64,000 nucleotides of DNA from Sediminispirochaeta bajacaliforniensis DSM 16054 (GTDB lineage: Bacteria; Spirochaetota; Spirochaetia; DSM-16054; Sediminispirochaetaceae), in assembly GCF_000378205.1 (NCBI RefSeq), contig NZ_KB899422.1:52471-116470 (forward strand), read 5' to 3'. This document shows, piece after piece, positions 53,202 to 60,474 of the stretch. The notes beneath the pieces were generated by a model that saw nothing but the letters and a program-made list of their open reading frames with translations, was not told the origin of the DNA and did no database searches. Numbering within the stretch: the first letter of the stretch is position 1; every line of letters starts with the position of its first letter. Position numbers and translations under genes: made by a program.

Positions 53202-53777
53202 TCAGCGTGGGTGATGGAAGCGTACCACCATGTGTACTACCGCCTCACCTGAACCGATATTTTCTATACTATGCTTCACATCACTATGATAGCTGACAAA
53301 GTCTCCCTTATGGAGTTCTCCCATATTTGTTCCAGCGTTTACCCGTACCGACCCCGAAATAACTGTTACGAACTCTTCGGTCTTCGGAATATGGGCTTGT
53401 GAGTGCAAGACTCCCCCTGCGGTGAGGCTCACCAGATAGATTTCAAGATCCTCAACCATGGAAAACGGAGAAAGAACCTTAATATGGACCCCTTCTTCCT
53501 CGGCATCCAATGAAGTGATGTGTTCACTTCGGGACACATGGAAACGTCGTCCTTCATCGTTGTTACTTTTTAGCAAGGTGTTTAGTGATATCTGCAAACC
53601 CTGCGCTATCTTCCATATCGTAGCGATTGTGGGGTTTACCTTTTCCGTTTCGATCTGACTCAACATTGCCTTCGACACTCCGCTGACCTGCGAAAGGTGG
53701 CCCAAGGTTAATCGTTTTTCTTTTCTAACCTTTTGTATATTCTTCCCTACCTGAGGAGGTCGTTGTTCAGGATCCAT
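53202..53777 (-). CDS. XRE-type regulator with cupin domain
   Basis: 191 residues. The N-terminal XRE helix-turn-helix (about 12-66, LTLGHLSQVSGVSKAMLSQIE) is followed by a C-terminal cupin (about 105-185, with HSQAHIPKTEEFV and GDFVSYHSDVKHSI) that binds a small effector. This SutR/PuuR-like architecture controls amino acid, polyamine or thiol genes. I use the ATG at 53777 with AGAGGA before it; a TTG at 53813 has none. It converges on fabV and lies divergent to the methyltransferase, next to a 30-bp palindrome. Confidence 0.88.
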   Translation of the reverse strand: MDPEQRPPQVGKNIQKVRKEKRLTLGHLSQVSGVSKAMLSQIETEKVNPTIATIWKIAQGLQISLNTLLKSNNDEGRRFHVSRSEHITSLDAEEEGVHIKVLSPFSMVEDLEIYLVSLTAGGVLHSQAHIPKTEEFVTVISGSVRVNAGTNMGELHKGDFVSYHSDVKHSIENIGSGEAVVHMVVRFHHPR

Positions 53778-53810
53778 GCTCTGTGTCCTCTTATTGCAAG
53801 ACGAATAGTT

Positions 53811-53840
53811 CAATATAGCAAATTTCTAATTGATATATTG
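53811..53840. promoter_or_regulatory. 30-bp imperfect palindrome, candidate operator
   Basis: CAATATA at 53811-53817 and TATATTG at 53834-53840 are the ends of a dyad whose inner arms AAATT and AATT also pair, with a 3-nt centre. It covers the -35 of the methyltransferase promoter and a TATATT that could be the -10 of the cupin regulator gene, so autoregulation is likely. The protein that binds it is inferred. Confidence 0.5.
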
Positions 53841-53858
53841 ATTTTTTTTCGTTATAAT
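53830..53858 (+). promoter_or_regulatory. Promoter of the TrmJ-like gene
   Basis: TTGATA (53830-53835), 17-bp spacer, TATAAT (53853-53858), a near-consensus pair. The leader to the TTG start at 53973 is about 108 nt and contains a nested stem: AAGCAC (53882-53887) with GTGCTT (53928-53933), enclosing GGCTT-TACC-AAGCC (53907-53920). Confidence 0.65.
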
Positions 53859-53972
53859 GAATTAAATTTAACTTACTCTTAAAGCACATACTTGTCAATC
53901 AAATAAGGCTTTACCAAGCCATGTAAAGTGCTTACAGTATAAGCTCTTCATCATACTCGGACGGAGGAAGCA

Positions 53973-54680
53973 TTGGGAAATCTGCGAATCGTACTGGTCG
54001 AACCCCAGACCGCGGGGAATATCGGTTCGGTCTGTCGTGCAATGAAAAACATGGGAATCCATGATTTGGCGATTGTCGGGGCCCGGAATTACGATGAAAA
54101 CAGGATTCTGACACTTGCGCTTCATGCGAGGGATATATGGCACAATGCCTTACGGTTTCCGGATATCGACGCGGCCCTCGAGGATTGTGTTTTTTCCGCA
54201 GGAATAACACGACGGAGAGGAAAATTTCGTAAATACTTTTCTTTGCTTCCCGAAGAGCTCGCAAAACGGGTCTCTGCGATAGAAAACGGAACGGTGGCTG
54301 CTGTTTTCGGAAGAGAGGCAGATGGACTTAGGGACGATGAACTTGCACGCTGTTCCGTGGCGGTCCACATCCCTTCAAGTCCGGATTTTCCGAGTCTGAA
54401 TCTTTCCCACGCCGTGCAAATTATCTGCTACGAGCTCTTTCGCTGCAGGACTCCGTCATCGGTTACCTTTCAGCCAATCAAGCGAAAGGATGTCGATAAG
54501 GTTGCCGCCACAATCGTTGACAATTTCGATGCTATCGGTTTTTTTAAACAGGACGAGAAAGACGAGGTCCGTATCTTCTTTCATGATATTCTTACACGCG
54601 CTGCCCTAAGTGCAAAGGAAGCAAAGCGAATCGAGAAAATGTTTCGAAAAATGGCGGGGATCAAGCTTCACAAAGGCTAA
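53973..54680 (+). CDS. TrmH-group tRNA/rRNA 2'-O-methyltransferase (TrmJ-like)
   Basis: 235-residue SPOUT methyltransferase. VLVEPQTAGNIGSVCRAMKN (residues 7-26), AVFGREADGL near 108-117 and PSSPDFPSLNLSHAVQI near 130-146 form the knotted SAM site, as in TrmJ, which methylates position 32 of tRNAs. The C-terminal helical extension is typical of TrmJ. It starts with TTG, fixed by GGAGG 5 bp upstream. It converges with the cyclase gene. Confidence 0.87.
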   Translation: MGNLRIVLVEPQTAGNIGSVCRAMKNMGIHDLAIVGARNYDENRILTLALHARDIWHNALRFPDIDAALEDCVFSAGITRRRGKFRKYFSLLPEELAKRVSAIENGTVAAVFGREADGLRDDELARCSVAVHIPSSPDFPSLNLSHAVQIICYELFRCRTPSSVTFQPIKRKDVDKVAATIVDNFDAIGFFKQDEKDEVRIFFHDILTRAALSAKEAKRIEKMFRKMAGIKLHKG

Positions 54681-54697
54681 AAAGAAGGAGCAAAGCG

Positions 54698-56425
54698 TCA
54701 GACCTCTTCCAACTCCTCAAGGTTTTCCGTCATCTCATCTTCTATCGTAGCTCTATGCTGGTATTCAAGAACACTTGTCCGGATGCTGATAAAAACCATG
54801 GGATAAATGTAATTGAAAAAGTGGCTTCTTTGATAGGTCCTCTTTTCTCGATATGAGTTCTCCATCGTCATCCACTCCTGCATCTTTTTCATGTAGGAAT
54901 CATAGTTTTCAAAATCGATTTTCGGCTTGGTAGGCAAATCATCTTCTTTGATAAGGTCCTGAAGCGTTCCGAAAAGCTCGAACATGGAAAAAAGCGAATA
55001 GCCGTCTCCCATGGCCCGTTCTGCAGCCTTCTTGTCTCCGTCGAACTTACCCAGAAGGGCTTCCCAACGCCGAGGCAGCATATAGCTCACCATCTCACCA
55101 ATTTTCAGATCAATTCCCTTATCTTTAAAGAGGAGGCCGAGGCCGTTGATGACGAAACGATTACCACGGTAGTACTGGAGCATCGACACGATACGATCCG
55201 CCCCTTCCTCACCCTTCTCCAAAAGCAGATTTGCCTGGTTCTTCAGAGCCTCGGGAAGTCCGGGGTTTACCTGGACACTATAGGTCTTGAATTCGGCATT
55301 CCGTTTATCCTTAAGTCGAACCAGGCTTTTTTGGAACAACTCCTCTTTAGTGATATCCCTGAAGGCACCAAAAAGAGCCTCGGCCTCCCGCTTGAAACGT
55401 CGGTAATATTCATCGGCGGTGCCAGTCTTTTCCAGAATAGAAAAGAGGTCGTCACTGATCCGGAATCCACCGATCGGTGCCGTAGATTCCATTCGTTTTG
55501 CCTTGATTACCGGCTCACCGATGACATCCCATTGTCTCGCCCCATCCGGTCCGAAATTGCCAATGGTAACCTCTCCTATATTGGCTCCGATACGAATTCG
55601 AATCTGGAAGAAAGCATTGATGGCCTGCCCCAAATCATGGCTGGTCCTCAAGGCACCAATAATATCAAAAGCCCGTTTGACAGACTCTCTGGTTTCGTCG
55701 TCGGCATCGAAGAGAAAGCGATCGTTTGCCTGGTTGAAGAGAAAGGCCACCCGTTGCATCTCCACACAGGTATAAAAAAGTTCCTTTGCAATGTAACGTT
55801 CCGTCTGCTCATGATCCAGCTCCCGCACCGAAGGGTCGATCAGGCCGCCGAAATGGAACATGATCGAATCTCCTTCGATCTTATTGAGAAAACCTCCGTG
55901 GCGTTTCAAGACGGAGTTGAACGCCGCATAAAGGCCGTTAAGAACAATCTGATTTTCCTTCGGACTCAAGAATTTGCTGAGATAGGTATAGTCGGCAATA
56001 TCAATAAAACCAATACCGATCACCTGTTCCTGACTTGAACTGGGGATTTCTCCATTCTCGATTATTGCAGAGATCAGCTGTTTGGGGAGATAAAACTCCT
56101 CGATCTCCTTTCGGAAACTGATTTCCCGACTTGCTTTTTCCAGAGCAAAAGCGGAATCTCTTGCAGCAACCAGATTGTTAATAGCCTCAAGCTGCCGATC
56201 CAGGGAGGGTTCACTCTTCTCCAGTTCGGCAATAAGCAGCCGTATCTCTTCCACCCGATGGTCGTCGGCATCCGTAAGCCCGTTGTTTTTCAATAGTTCA
56301 CGAAGATAGAAAATCACATAGGAAGGAGCCGCTTGATGTCTGCCTGCAACATCCCTGGCATGGGCAAGCAAGTCGTCAAGATCGAAAAAGGTGGTACCGC
56401 TCTGTTCGATGACATTCCCTTCCAT
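54698..56425 (-). CDS. Class III adenylate/guanylate cyclase
   Basis: About 575 residues. An N-terminal helical region of ~150 residues, then a class III cyclase catalytic domain at about 145-345. IGFIDIADYTYLSKF carries the first metal Asp, KIEGDSIMFHFGG the second Asp region, and RIGANIGEVTIGNFG plus VIGEPVIKAKRME the dimer and nucleotide parts. A ~200-residue helical C-terminal part follows. The catalytic metal residues look intact. I use the ATG at 56425; a longer frame would overlap the divergent gene. Whether the product is cAMP or cGMP is not clear. Confidence 0.85.
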   Translation of the reverse strand: MEGNVIEQSGTTFFDLDDLLAHARDVAGRHQAAPSYVIFYLRELLKNNGLTDADDHRVEEIRLLIAELEKSEPSLDRQLEAINNLVAARDSAFALEKASREISFRKEIEEFYLPKQLISAIIENGEIPSSSQEQVIGIGFIDIADYTYLSKFLSPKENQIVLNGLYAAFNSVLKRHGGFLNKIEGDSIMFHFGGLIDPSVRELDHEQTERYIAKELFYTCVEMQRVAFLFNQANDRFLFDADDETRESVKRAFDIIGALRTSHDLGQAINAFFQIRIRIGANIGEVTIGNFGPDGARQWDVIGEPVIKAKRMESTAPIGGFRISDDLFSILEKTGTADEYYRRFKREAEALFGAFRDITKEELFQKSLVRLKDKRNAEFKTYSVQVNPGLPEALKNQANLLLEKGEEGADRIVSMLQYYRGNRFVINGLGLLFKDKGIDLKIGEMVSYMLPRRWEALLGKFDGDKKAAERAMGDGYSLFSMFELFGTLQDLIKEDDLPTKPKIDFENYDSYMKKMQEWMTMENSYREKRTYQRSHFFNYIYPMVFISIRTSVLEYQHRATIEDEMTENLEELEEV

Positions 56426-56521
56426 GTGCTTAATAGTAACACAAGCCTCCTCTATTGGAAAGCATCTGATCTTCCTGTTCCCCTCTTGCCGAAAAAAGAT
56501 TCTTGCTGGTACATTCTTTCT

Positions 56522-57055
56522 ATGGATAGACAAAAAAATCAAACTGAATTTTACTCCCCTTTTGCTCATATTCCGGGGAAATATGAATGGTGTAGAATAC
56601 ACAGCCACAGCCACGGAACTCTTGACACCTTTATCGTGATTCAAAGTACCACGGACCAGCCCGTTACCGTGTATGTAAACAGTGCAAATGGAGAAGCCTT
56701 CATGGCCGATCGCTATCCCGAAAGCTGCTGCATTCGAGTTCCACAAGAGGATCTTCGAATTCACAGCTCAAACGGCGGCCGGGTGATAAGCGGCTTGCTC
56801 AGTTCCGATCGGGGCGATATACGCGAAGCCTTTATGCTTTTTCATGCCTCGCAGCACGTGCTTCCTGTCGAATCCGTTTACGGAGGGCATAATTTCAGAG
56901 TATGGGGCAGTAGATGGACTTGCAGCGGAATCGATCTGGAATTAGAGGCCTGGGTAGAGGGGCGCATACGTTCAGAAAACGAAACAATGGTTCTGGAAGG
57001 CGAAAAAGCGGTTATAACATGCGGAAGCTACGGGATCATCAAGAAGCTCGCTTGA
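56522..57055 (+). CDS. Hypothetical protein, possible carbohydrate-binding beta fold
   Basis: 177 residues, no family I recognise. It is beta-rich, with many His, Ser and Tyr early (RIHSHSHG), and Trp in VWGSRWTCSG, no signal peptide and no membrane span. A TTGCCG (56486-56491)-18 bp-TACATT (56510-56515) pair ends 6 bp before the ATG and no Shine-Dalgarno is seen, suggesting a leaderless mRNA. Upstream in-frame ATGs lie inside the cyclase gene region and are less likely. Convergent with DUF445. Confidence 0.6.
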   Translation: MDRQKNQTEFYSPFAHIPGKYEWCRIHSHSHGTLDTFIVIQSTTDQPVTVYVNSANGEAFMADRYPESCCIRVPQEDLRIHSSNGGRVISGLLSSDRGDIREAFMLFHASQHVLPVESVYGGHNFRVWGSRWTCSGIDLELEAWVEGRIRSENETMVLEGEKAVITCGSYGIIKKLA

Positions 57056-57074
57056 TCAGCCTTTACGGTGTGCA

Positions 57075-58421
57075 CTACATCAGCAACTGTAGTGCGCCGA
57101 TTATCCCGCCCAAAAGCGCCCCGAATAGATTGATATACTTAAGGTGAGTTGCAATCACCACCAGCAACAGGTCTTCCACCTGTTCTATCTCAAGTTCATC
57201 GATACGCTGCACCACCAGTGCATTGACATCTATATGCTCAAGCAACACGGCAGCATGCTTTTGGAGGAACGAAACAATCTCACCGGTAATGAGCCGTGCA
57301 AGGTTATCCCGACCGCTACTGTCGAGGGATATAAAACGGGCCGGGGGATTCTCGGAAAGAAGGCGGGAAAGGACTCCCCTTTCATCTTTATCAGTACCCC
57401 GACTAAATAATTCCACCACGGCTTTGGGAGAGTCAAGGCCAATCCATGTTGCAAGTGCTGCAAGAGACTGTTTTCTCAGCGAGGAAAAAAGCTCGTTCAA
57501 AACTATAACGAGCGAGCCGTCCGATGCGGAACCAGTGCCATGCAGCGAAGTATAGAGCCGGAATACCGGAATCTGCCGGGCCCGCAGAAGCGACACCCTA
57601 AGCCATTGGACTATTTTCTTTTTGACATCGGAACTCTCAAGTCCCTGATGCAACTGTTTCAGTCCGTCCTGAATAATTTCCGGCATACGCTCATGGAGTG
57701 TCCGGTCGTACTGTCCTGCCATCAACATCAGTCGCTGAACGCTGCTTAACCGGCCGATGACATCGGCAAGAAAAGCACGGCCATGCTGTTCCAATTGCCG
57801 CCGGATCGTTGGGCGATGGAGAAACATATCCAAAGCTCCGACCAAATCAGCGTAGCGTGAATCAAAAAGCTCACTTATAAGGATCATCGATCGGTAGGAA
57901 AGAAAGCTTCCAAGCGTTCCTCTTTCAGAGGAGAGCCTCTGATCAGCCTTTTCCGCGAGGGAGGAAAGGAGATCATCTTTGCCGAAATCAAGCGGCAAAA
58001 GCTCATCCAAGGGCTTGTCCCAACACAACTCAAGTACAGCCTCGCCCACTCCTTTTCCCAAAAGAGGGGAAACCGCAGCCCACATTGCAGAGTCACGAAG
58101 CGAAGGTTCAAAGGGATGATCAAGAAAATGATTGATCCCCTCCCTCACGCTTTTCTCAAAACGATCTCCAAAATCGAGGGAGGAAAGCTGTTTGCGGACC
58201 GCCTCCTCGGTAAAAAGGTGGGTACTTACCATTCTCCCGATGCTTCCGGAAAGTCTATAACGCTGCCTTGGAATGATTCCCGGTGTAAAAGGGATACGCA
58301 AACCCAAAAGACGCTTTTCACGATAGGGGCGAAAAAGCATGCCAATGGCAATACGATTGGTAATATATCCGATAAGAGCACCGATCAGGGGAGGCAGTAG
58401 CAAGGGGATGAATCGTTCCAT
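57075..58421 (-). CDS. DUF445-family membrane protein
   Basis: 448 residues. The N-terminal span and loop LIGALIGYITNRIAIGMLFRP and FTPGIIPRQRYRLSGSIG are the DUF445 signature, followed by a long helical middle and a C-terminal span (LGALLGGIIGALQLL). Related proteins (YheB in Bacillus) are linked to envelope or spore functions; the role is unknown. It starts immediately after the SH3 lipoprotein stop. Confidence 0.9.
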   Translation of the reverse strand: MERFIPLLLPPLIGALIGYITNRIAIGMLFRPYREKRLLGLRIPFTPGIIPRQRYRLSGSIGRMVSTHLFTEEAVRKQLSSLDFGDRFEKSVREGINHFLDHPFEPSLRDSAMWAAVSPLLGKGVGEAVLELCWDKPLDELLPLDFGKDDLLSSLAEKADQRLSSERGTLGSFLSYRSMILISELFDSRYADLVGALDMFLHRPTIRRQLEQHGRAFLADVIGRLSSVQRLMLMAGQYDRTLHERMPEIIQDGLKQLHQGLESSDVKKKIVQWLRVSLLRARQIPVFRLYTSLHGTGSASDGSLVIVLNELFSSLRKQSLAALATWIGLDSPKAVVELFSRGTDKDERGVLSRLLSENPPARFISLDSSGRDNLARLITGEIVSFLQKHAAVLLEHIDVNALVVQRIDELEIEQVEDLLLVVIATHLKYINLFGALLGGIIGALQLLM

Positions 58422-58817
58422 TTAAAACTCCGGACTTCTGACAGCTTCCTCGGCAGCTTCCTTGCTACTGAAAAAACGAAGATAGCCGCCAAAAACGTAG
58501 CCCTGGAGCCCGTCGTAGGCAACCTGATACCAATACCCTTCCTGATTGTCCACAACGACCCGGGAAGAGGCCTTTCCCACAACCTCCATCACAGAGCCCT
58601 TCCATAATGTCTCTTTTACCTTGCTTTCGATACTTGGTCCACTTCGGAGTCTAAGATGACTGGAGATGATTACCGCATAACGAGCCCGACTTTCCAGAAT
58701 GGGAGTCGGCGGTAATTTCAGATTCGGCATAGGCTCTTCGCTGCGGCTACAGGAACCAAGAAAAATTCCGAACACAAAAACAGATATATACAAAAGCGTC
58801 AAAAAATATCTACGCAT
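58422..58817 (-). CDS. SH3-domain lipoprotein
   Basis: About 131 residues with a lipoprotein signal (GIFLGSC) and one bacterial SH3 domain: LRLRSGPSIESKV, GYWYQVAYDGLQGYVFGGYLRFF. Such domains bind peptidoglycan or envelope proteins. The ATG at 58817 is favoured by GAGAG 10 bp upstream. It is translationally linked to DUF445 with no gap. Confidence 0.85.
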   Translation of the reverse strand: MRRYFLTLLYISVFVFGIFLGSCSRSEEPMPNLKLPPTPILESRARYAVIISSHLRLRSGPSIESKVKETLWKGSVMEVVGKASSRVVVDNQEGYWYQVAYDGLQGYVFGGYLRFFSSKEAAEEAVRSPEF

Positions 58818-58853
58818 ATTGATCATACTCTCAAATCATTGCACGATTGGGGA

Positions 58854-59423
58854 ATGAAATATAGAGGGACTATAGCATGTTTTTTTCTTTTTGTCATAGT
58901 CGTTTCACTACCGGTTGGAGCCAGAGAAATCATCCTCTCCACAGGTGGAGATGGCTCCGTCGCTTTTCTTGATACCGATAGATTCGGTTCGGCTTGTGCG
59001 GGCCGTCTGGGAGGGGTTGTTGGATCATGCTACGGTTTCCGGGAAAAGAAAGAGGAATTTTCTCTTTCTCCTACTTTCACCCTATCCTATTTTGGATCAA
59101 GCCGTTCGACCGTTACCGATAATATTGTTATCTACCGGGGCTTTTACGCCTTGCGCCTTGCGTTGGGATTGGATTTTTCCATTCCCCCCATCCCCATTAT
59201 GATGAACATCGCCGTCGGCACAAACATTGCAAAGTACACAGACACGGCAAATTACTTCTTTTTTCCTGATCTGCAGTGCATGTTTTTCCGGGAAATCAAC
59301 GCTCTTTCCCGGAAGAAAAGCACTTGGGATATCGGGCTTCCCATTCGGCTTTCCCTACGCAATGATATGGATGTAGACCTCTCGGCCGGCATTGCTTTTC
59401 GTCTCAATCTCTTTCTGTTTTGA
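58854..59423 (+). CDS. Small exported protein, perhaps outer-membrane
   Basis: About 189 residues with a signal peptide (TIACFFLFVIVVSLPVGA). After cleavage the sequence alternates hydrophobic and polar residues and ends with RLNLFLF, an aromatic terminal residue that fits a beta-barrel end. No family is recognised. The start is uncertain between the TTG at 58839 and ATG at 58854; neither has a well-spaced Shine-Dalgarno. Confidence 0.6.
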   Translation: MKYRGTIACFFLFVIVVSLPVGAREIILSTGGDGSVAFLDTDRFGSACAGRLGGVVGSCYGFREKKEEFSLSPTFTLSYFGSSRSTVTDNIVIYRGFYALRLALGLDFSIPPIPIMMNIAVGTNIAKYTDTANYFFFPDLQCMFFREINALSRKKSTWDIGLPIRLSLRNDMDVDLSAGIAFRLNLFLF

Positions 59424-59472
59424 GCTTTTTCGGCTATTGTTAGGAAGATAAAAACAGATCTTCGGAGGAGCG

Positions 59473-59664
59473 ATGACTGAACGAATAGGAGATTACTTTG
59501 TTCGCCTTGAGTTACTGTCTTTCGAGCAGGCGGAGCAAGTCCTGGCCGTGCAGCAAGAGCAACCCAATCGACGTTTCGGCGAAATAGCCGTCGAACTCGG
59601 TTTCATCGGAGAGGAAGATATAAAATCCTACAAGCGCTATTGTGCAGAAAAGGATGGCTCATGA
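59473..59664 (+). CDS. Tiny GspE-N-like protein
   Basis: 63 residues, entirely one helical domain resembling the N-terminal domain of GspE/MshE ATPases: LLSFEQAEQVLAVQQ and RFGEIAVELGFIGEEDI. No ATPase follows. A GGAGGAG ribosome site is clear, and the gene overlaps the next one by 4 bp, so both are co-expressed. The role may be as a protein- or nucleotide-binding partner of its neighbour; this is inferred from context only. Confidence 0.7.
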   Translation: MTERIGDYFVRLELLSFEQAEQVLAVQQEQPNRRFGEIAVELGFIGEEDIKSYKRYCAEKDGS

Positions 59665-60467
59665 TTGCGCTACTTTCTTTCTTCGTTATTCTCTTATTAT
59701 CGCTTTCGATCGTGCGGATTGCAGCAATCATGCTTCAGCTTACAGGTCTTTCTGCAGATGCGGCACGATTTCAGGCCCGTTCCGCCTTTACCGGTACAGG
59801 ATTCACCACACGCGAATCGGAAATGATCATTGGCCATCCTGTAAGGCGAAGGATCATCATGGGACTCATGCTCATTGGTAATCTCGGACTTGTGACCTTT
59901 ATTTCGTCTCTTGTTTTTACTTTTTTAAGGGCTCGATCCGCCCTTGAAATGGCAAGCACAGGGGCTATACTCATAGGAGGGCTCCTGCTTCTCTTTTTCG
60001 TAAGCAAAAGCAAAATTCTTGATTCGCTTTTGAGTAAGATAATCACTCGATTACTCAGGCGTTGGACAAAACTTCATACGACGGATTATGATGGTTTGTT
60101 GAACCTTTCCGGCGATTATGAGGTGATAAAATCTCTTATAGGCCCTAACAGCTGGTGTACGGAAAGAAGTCTTGCAGAACTTCAGTTGAGCGATGAAGGG
60201 GTCCTGGTACTTGGAATATACCGGCAGGACGGTTATTTCATAGGCTCGCCAAAGGGCTCGACCTTTATCTACGATGGAGACGAATTGATTCTCTACGGTC
60301 GAGACGAACGGATTCGTGCTCTTACAGACAGGAAAGCGGGAGAAAAAGGCGATACGGAACATCGTGAAGCCGTAGATGACCAAAATAGGATTGAAGGGAA
60401 GCGACCGGCGCCCCTTCCTAACTCCTCGAGAAAGGGGTTCCGAGGTTTTTTCAGGAAACGAGAGTAG
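59661..60467 (+). CDS. TrkA-C domain membrane protein with channel-like loop
   Basis: 268 residues. Three hydrophobic segments (about 1-27, 67-92, 98-118) are joined by a loop SAFTGTGFTTRESE that resembles the selectivity-filter repeats of Trk/Ktr K+ transporters. The C-terminal half holds a TrkA-C domain (about 155-225, GVLVLGIYRQDGYFIGSPKG and DELILYGRDE), which senses nucleotides or ions. A tail of ~40 charged residues ends it. It may be a small cation transporter or a sensor. The ATG overlaps the stop of the GspE-N-like gene. Confidence 0.72.
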   Translation: MIALLSFFVILLLSLSIVRIAAIMLQLTGLSADAARFQARSAFTGTGFTTRESEMIIGHPVRRRIIMGLMLIGNLGLVTFISSLVFTFLRARSALEMASTGAILIGGLLLLFFVSKSKILDSLLSKIITRLLRRWTKLHTTDYDGLLNLSGDYEVIKSLIGPNSWCTERSLAELQLSDEGVLVLGIYRQDGYFIGSPKGSTFIYDGDELILYGRDERIRALTDRKAGEKGDTEHREAVDDQNRIEGKRPAPLPNSSRKGFRGFFRKRE

Positions 60468-60474
60468 TGATATA

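Noticed and set aside
56426..56764. 113-residue N-terminal extension of the cyclase
   Set aside because: It overlaps the divergent gene at 56522 and would cover the intergenic promoter region; no ribosome site or domain is seen.
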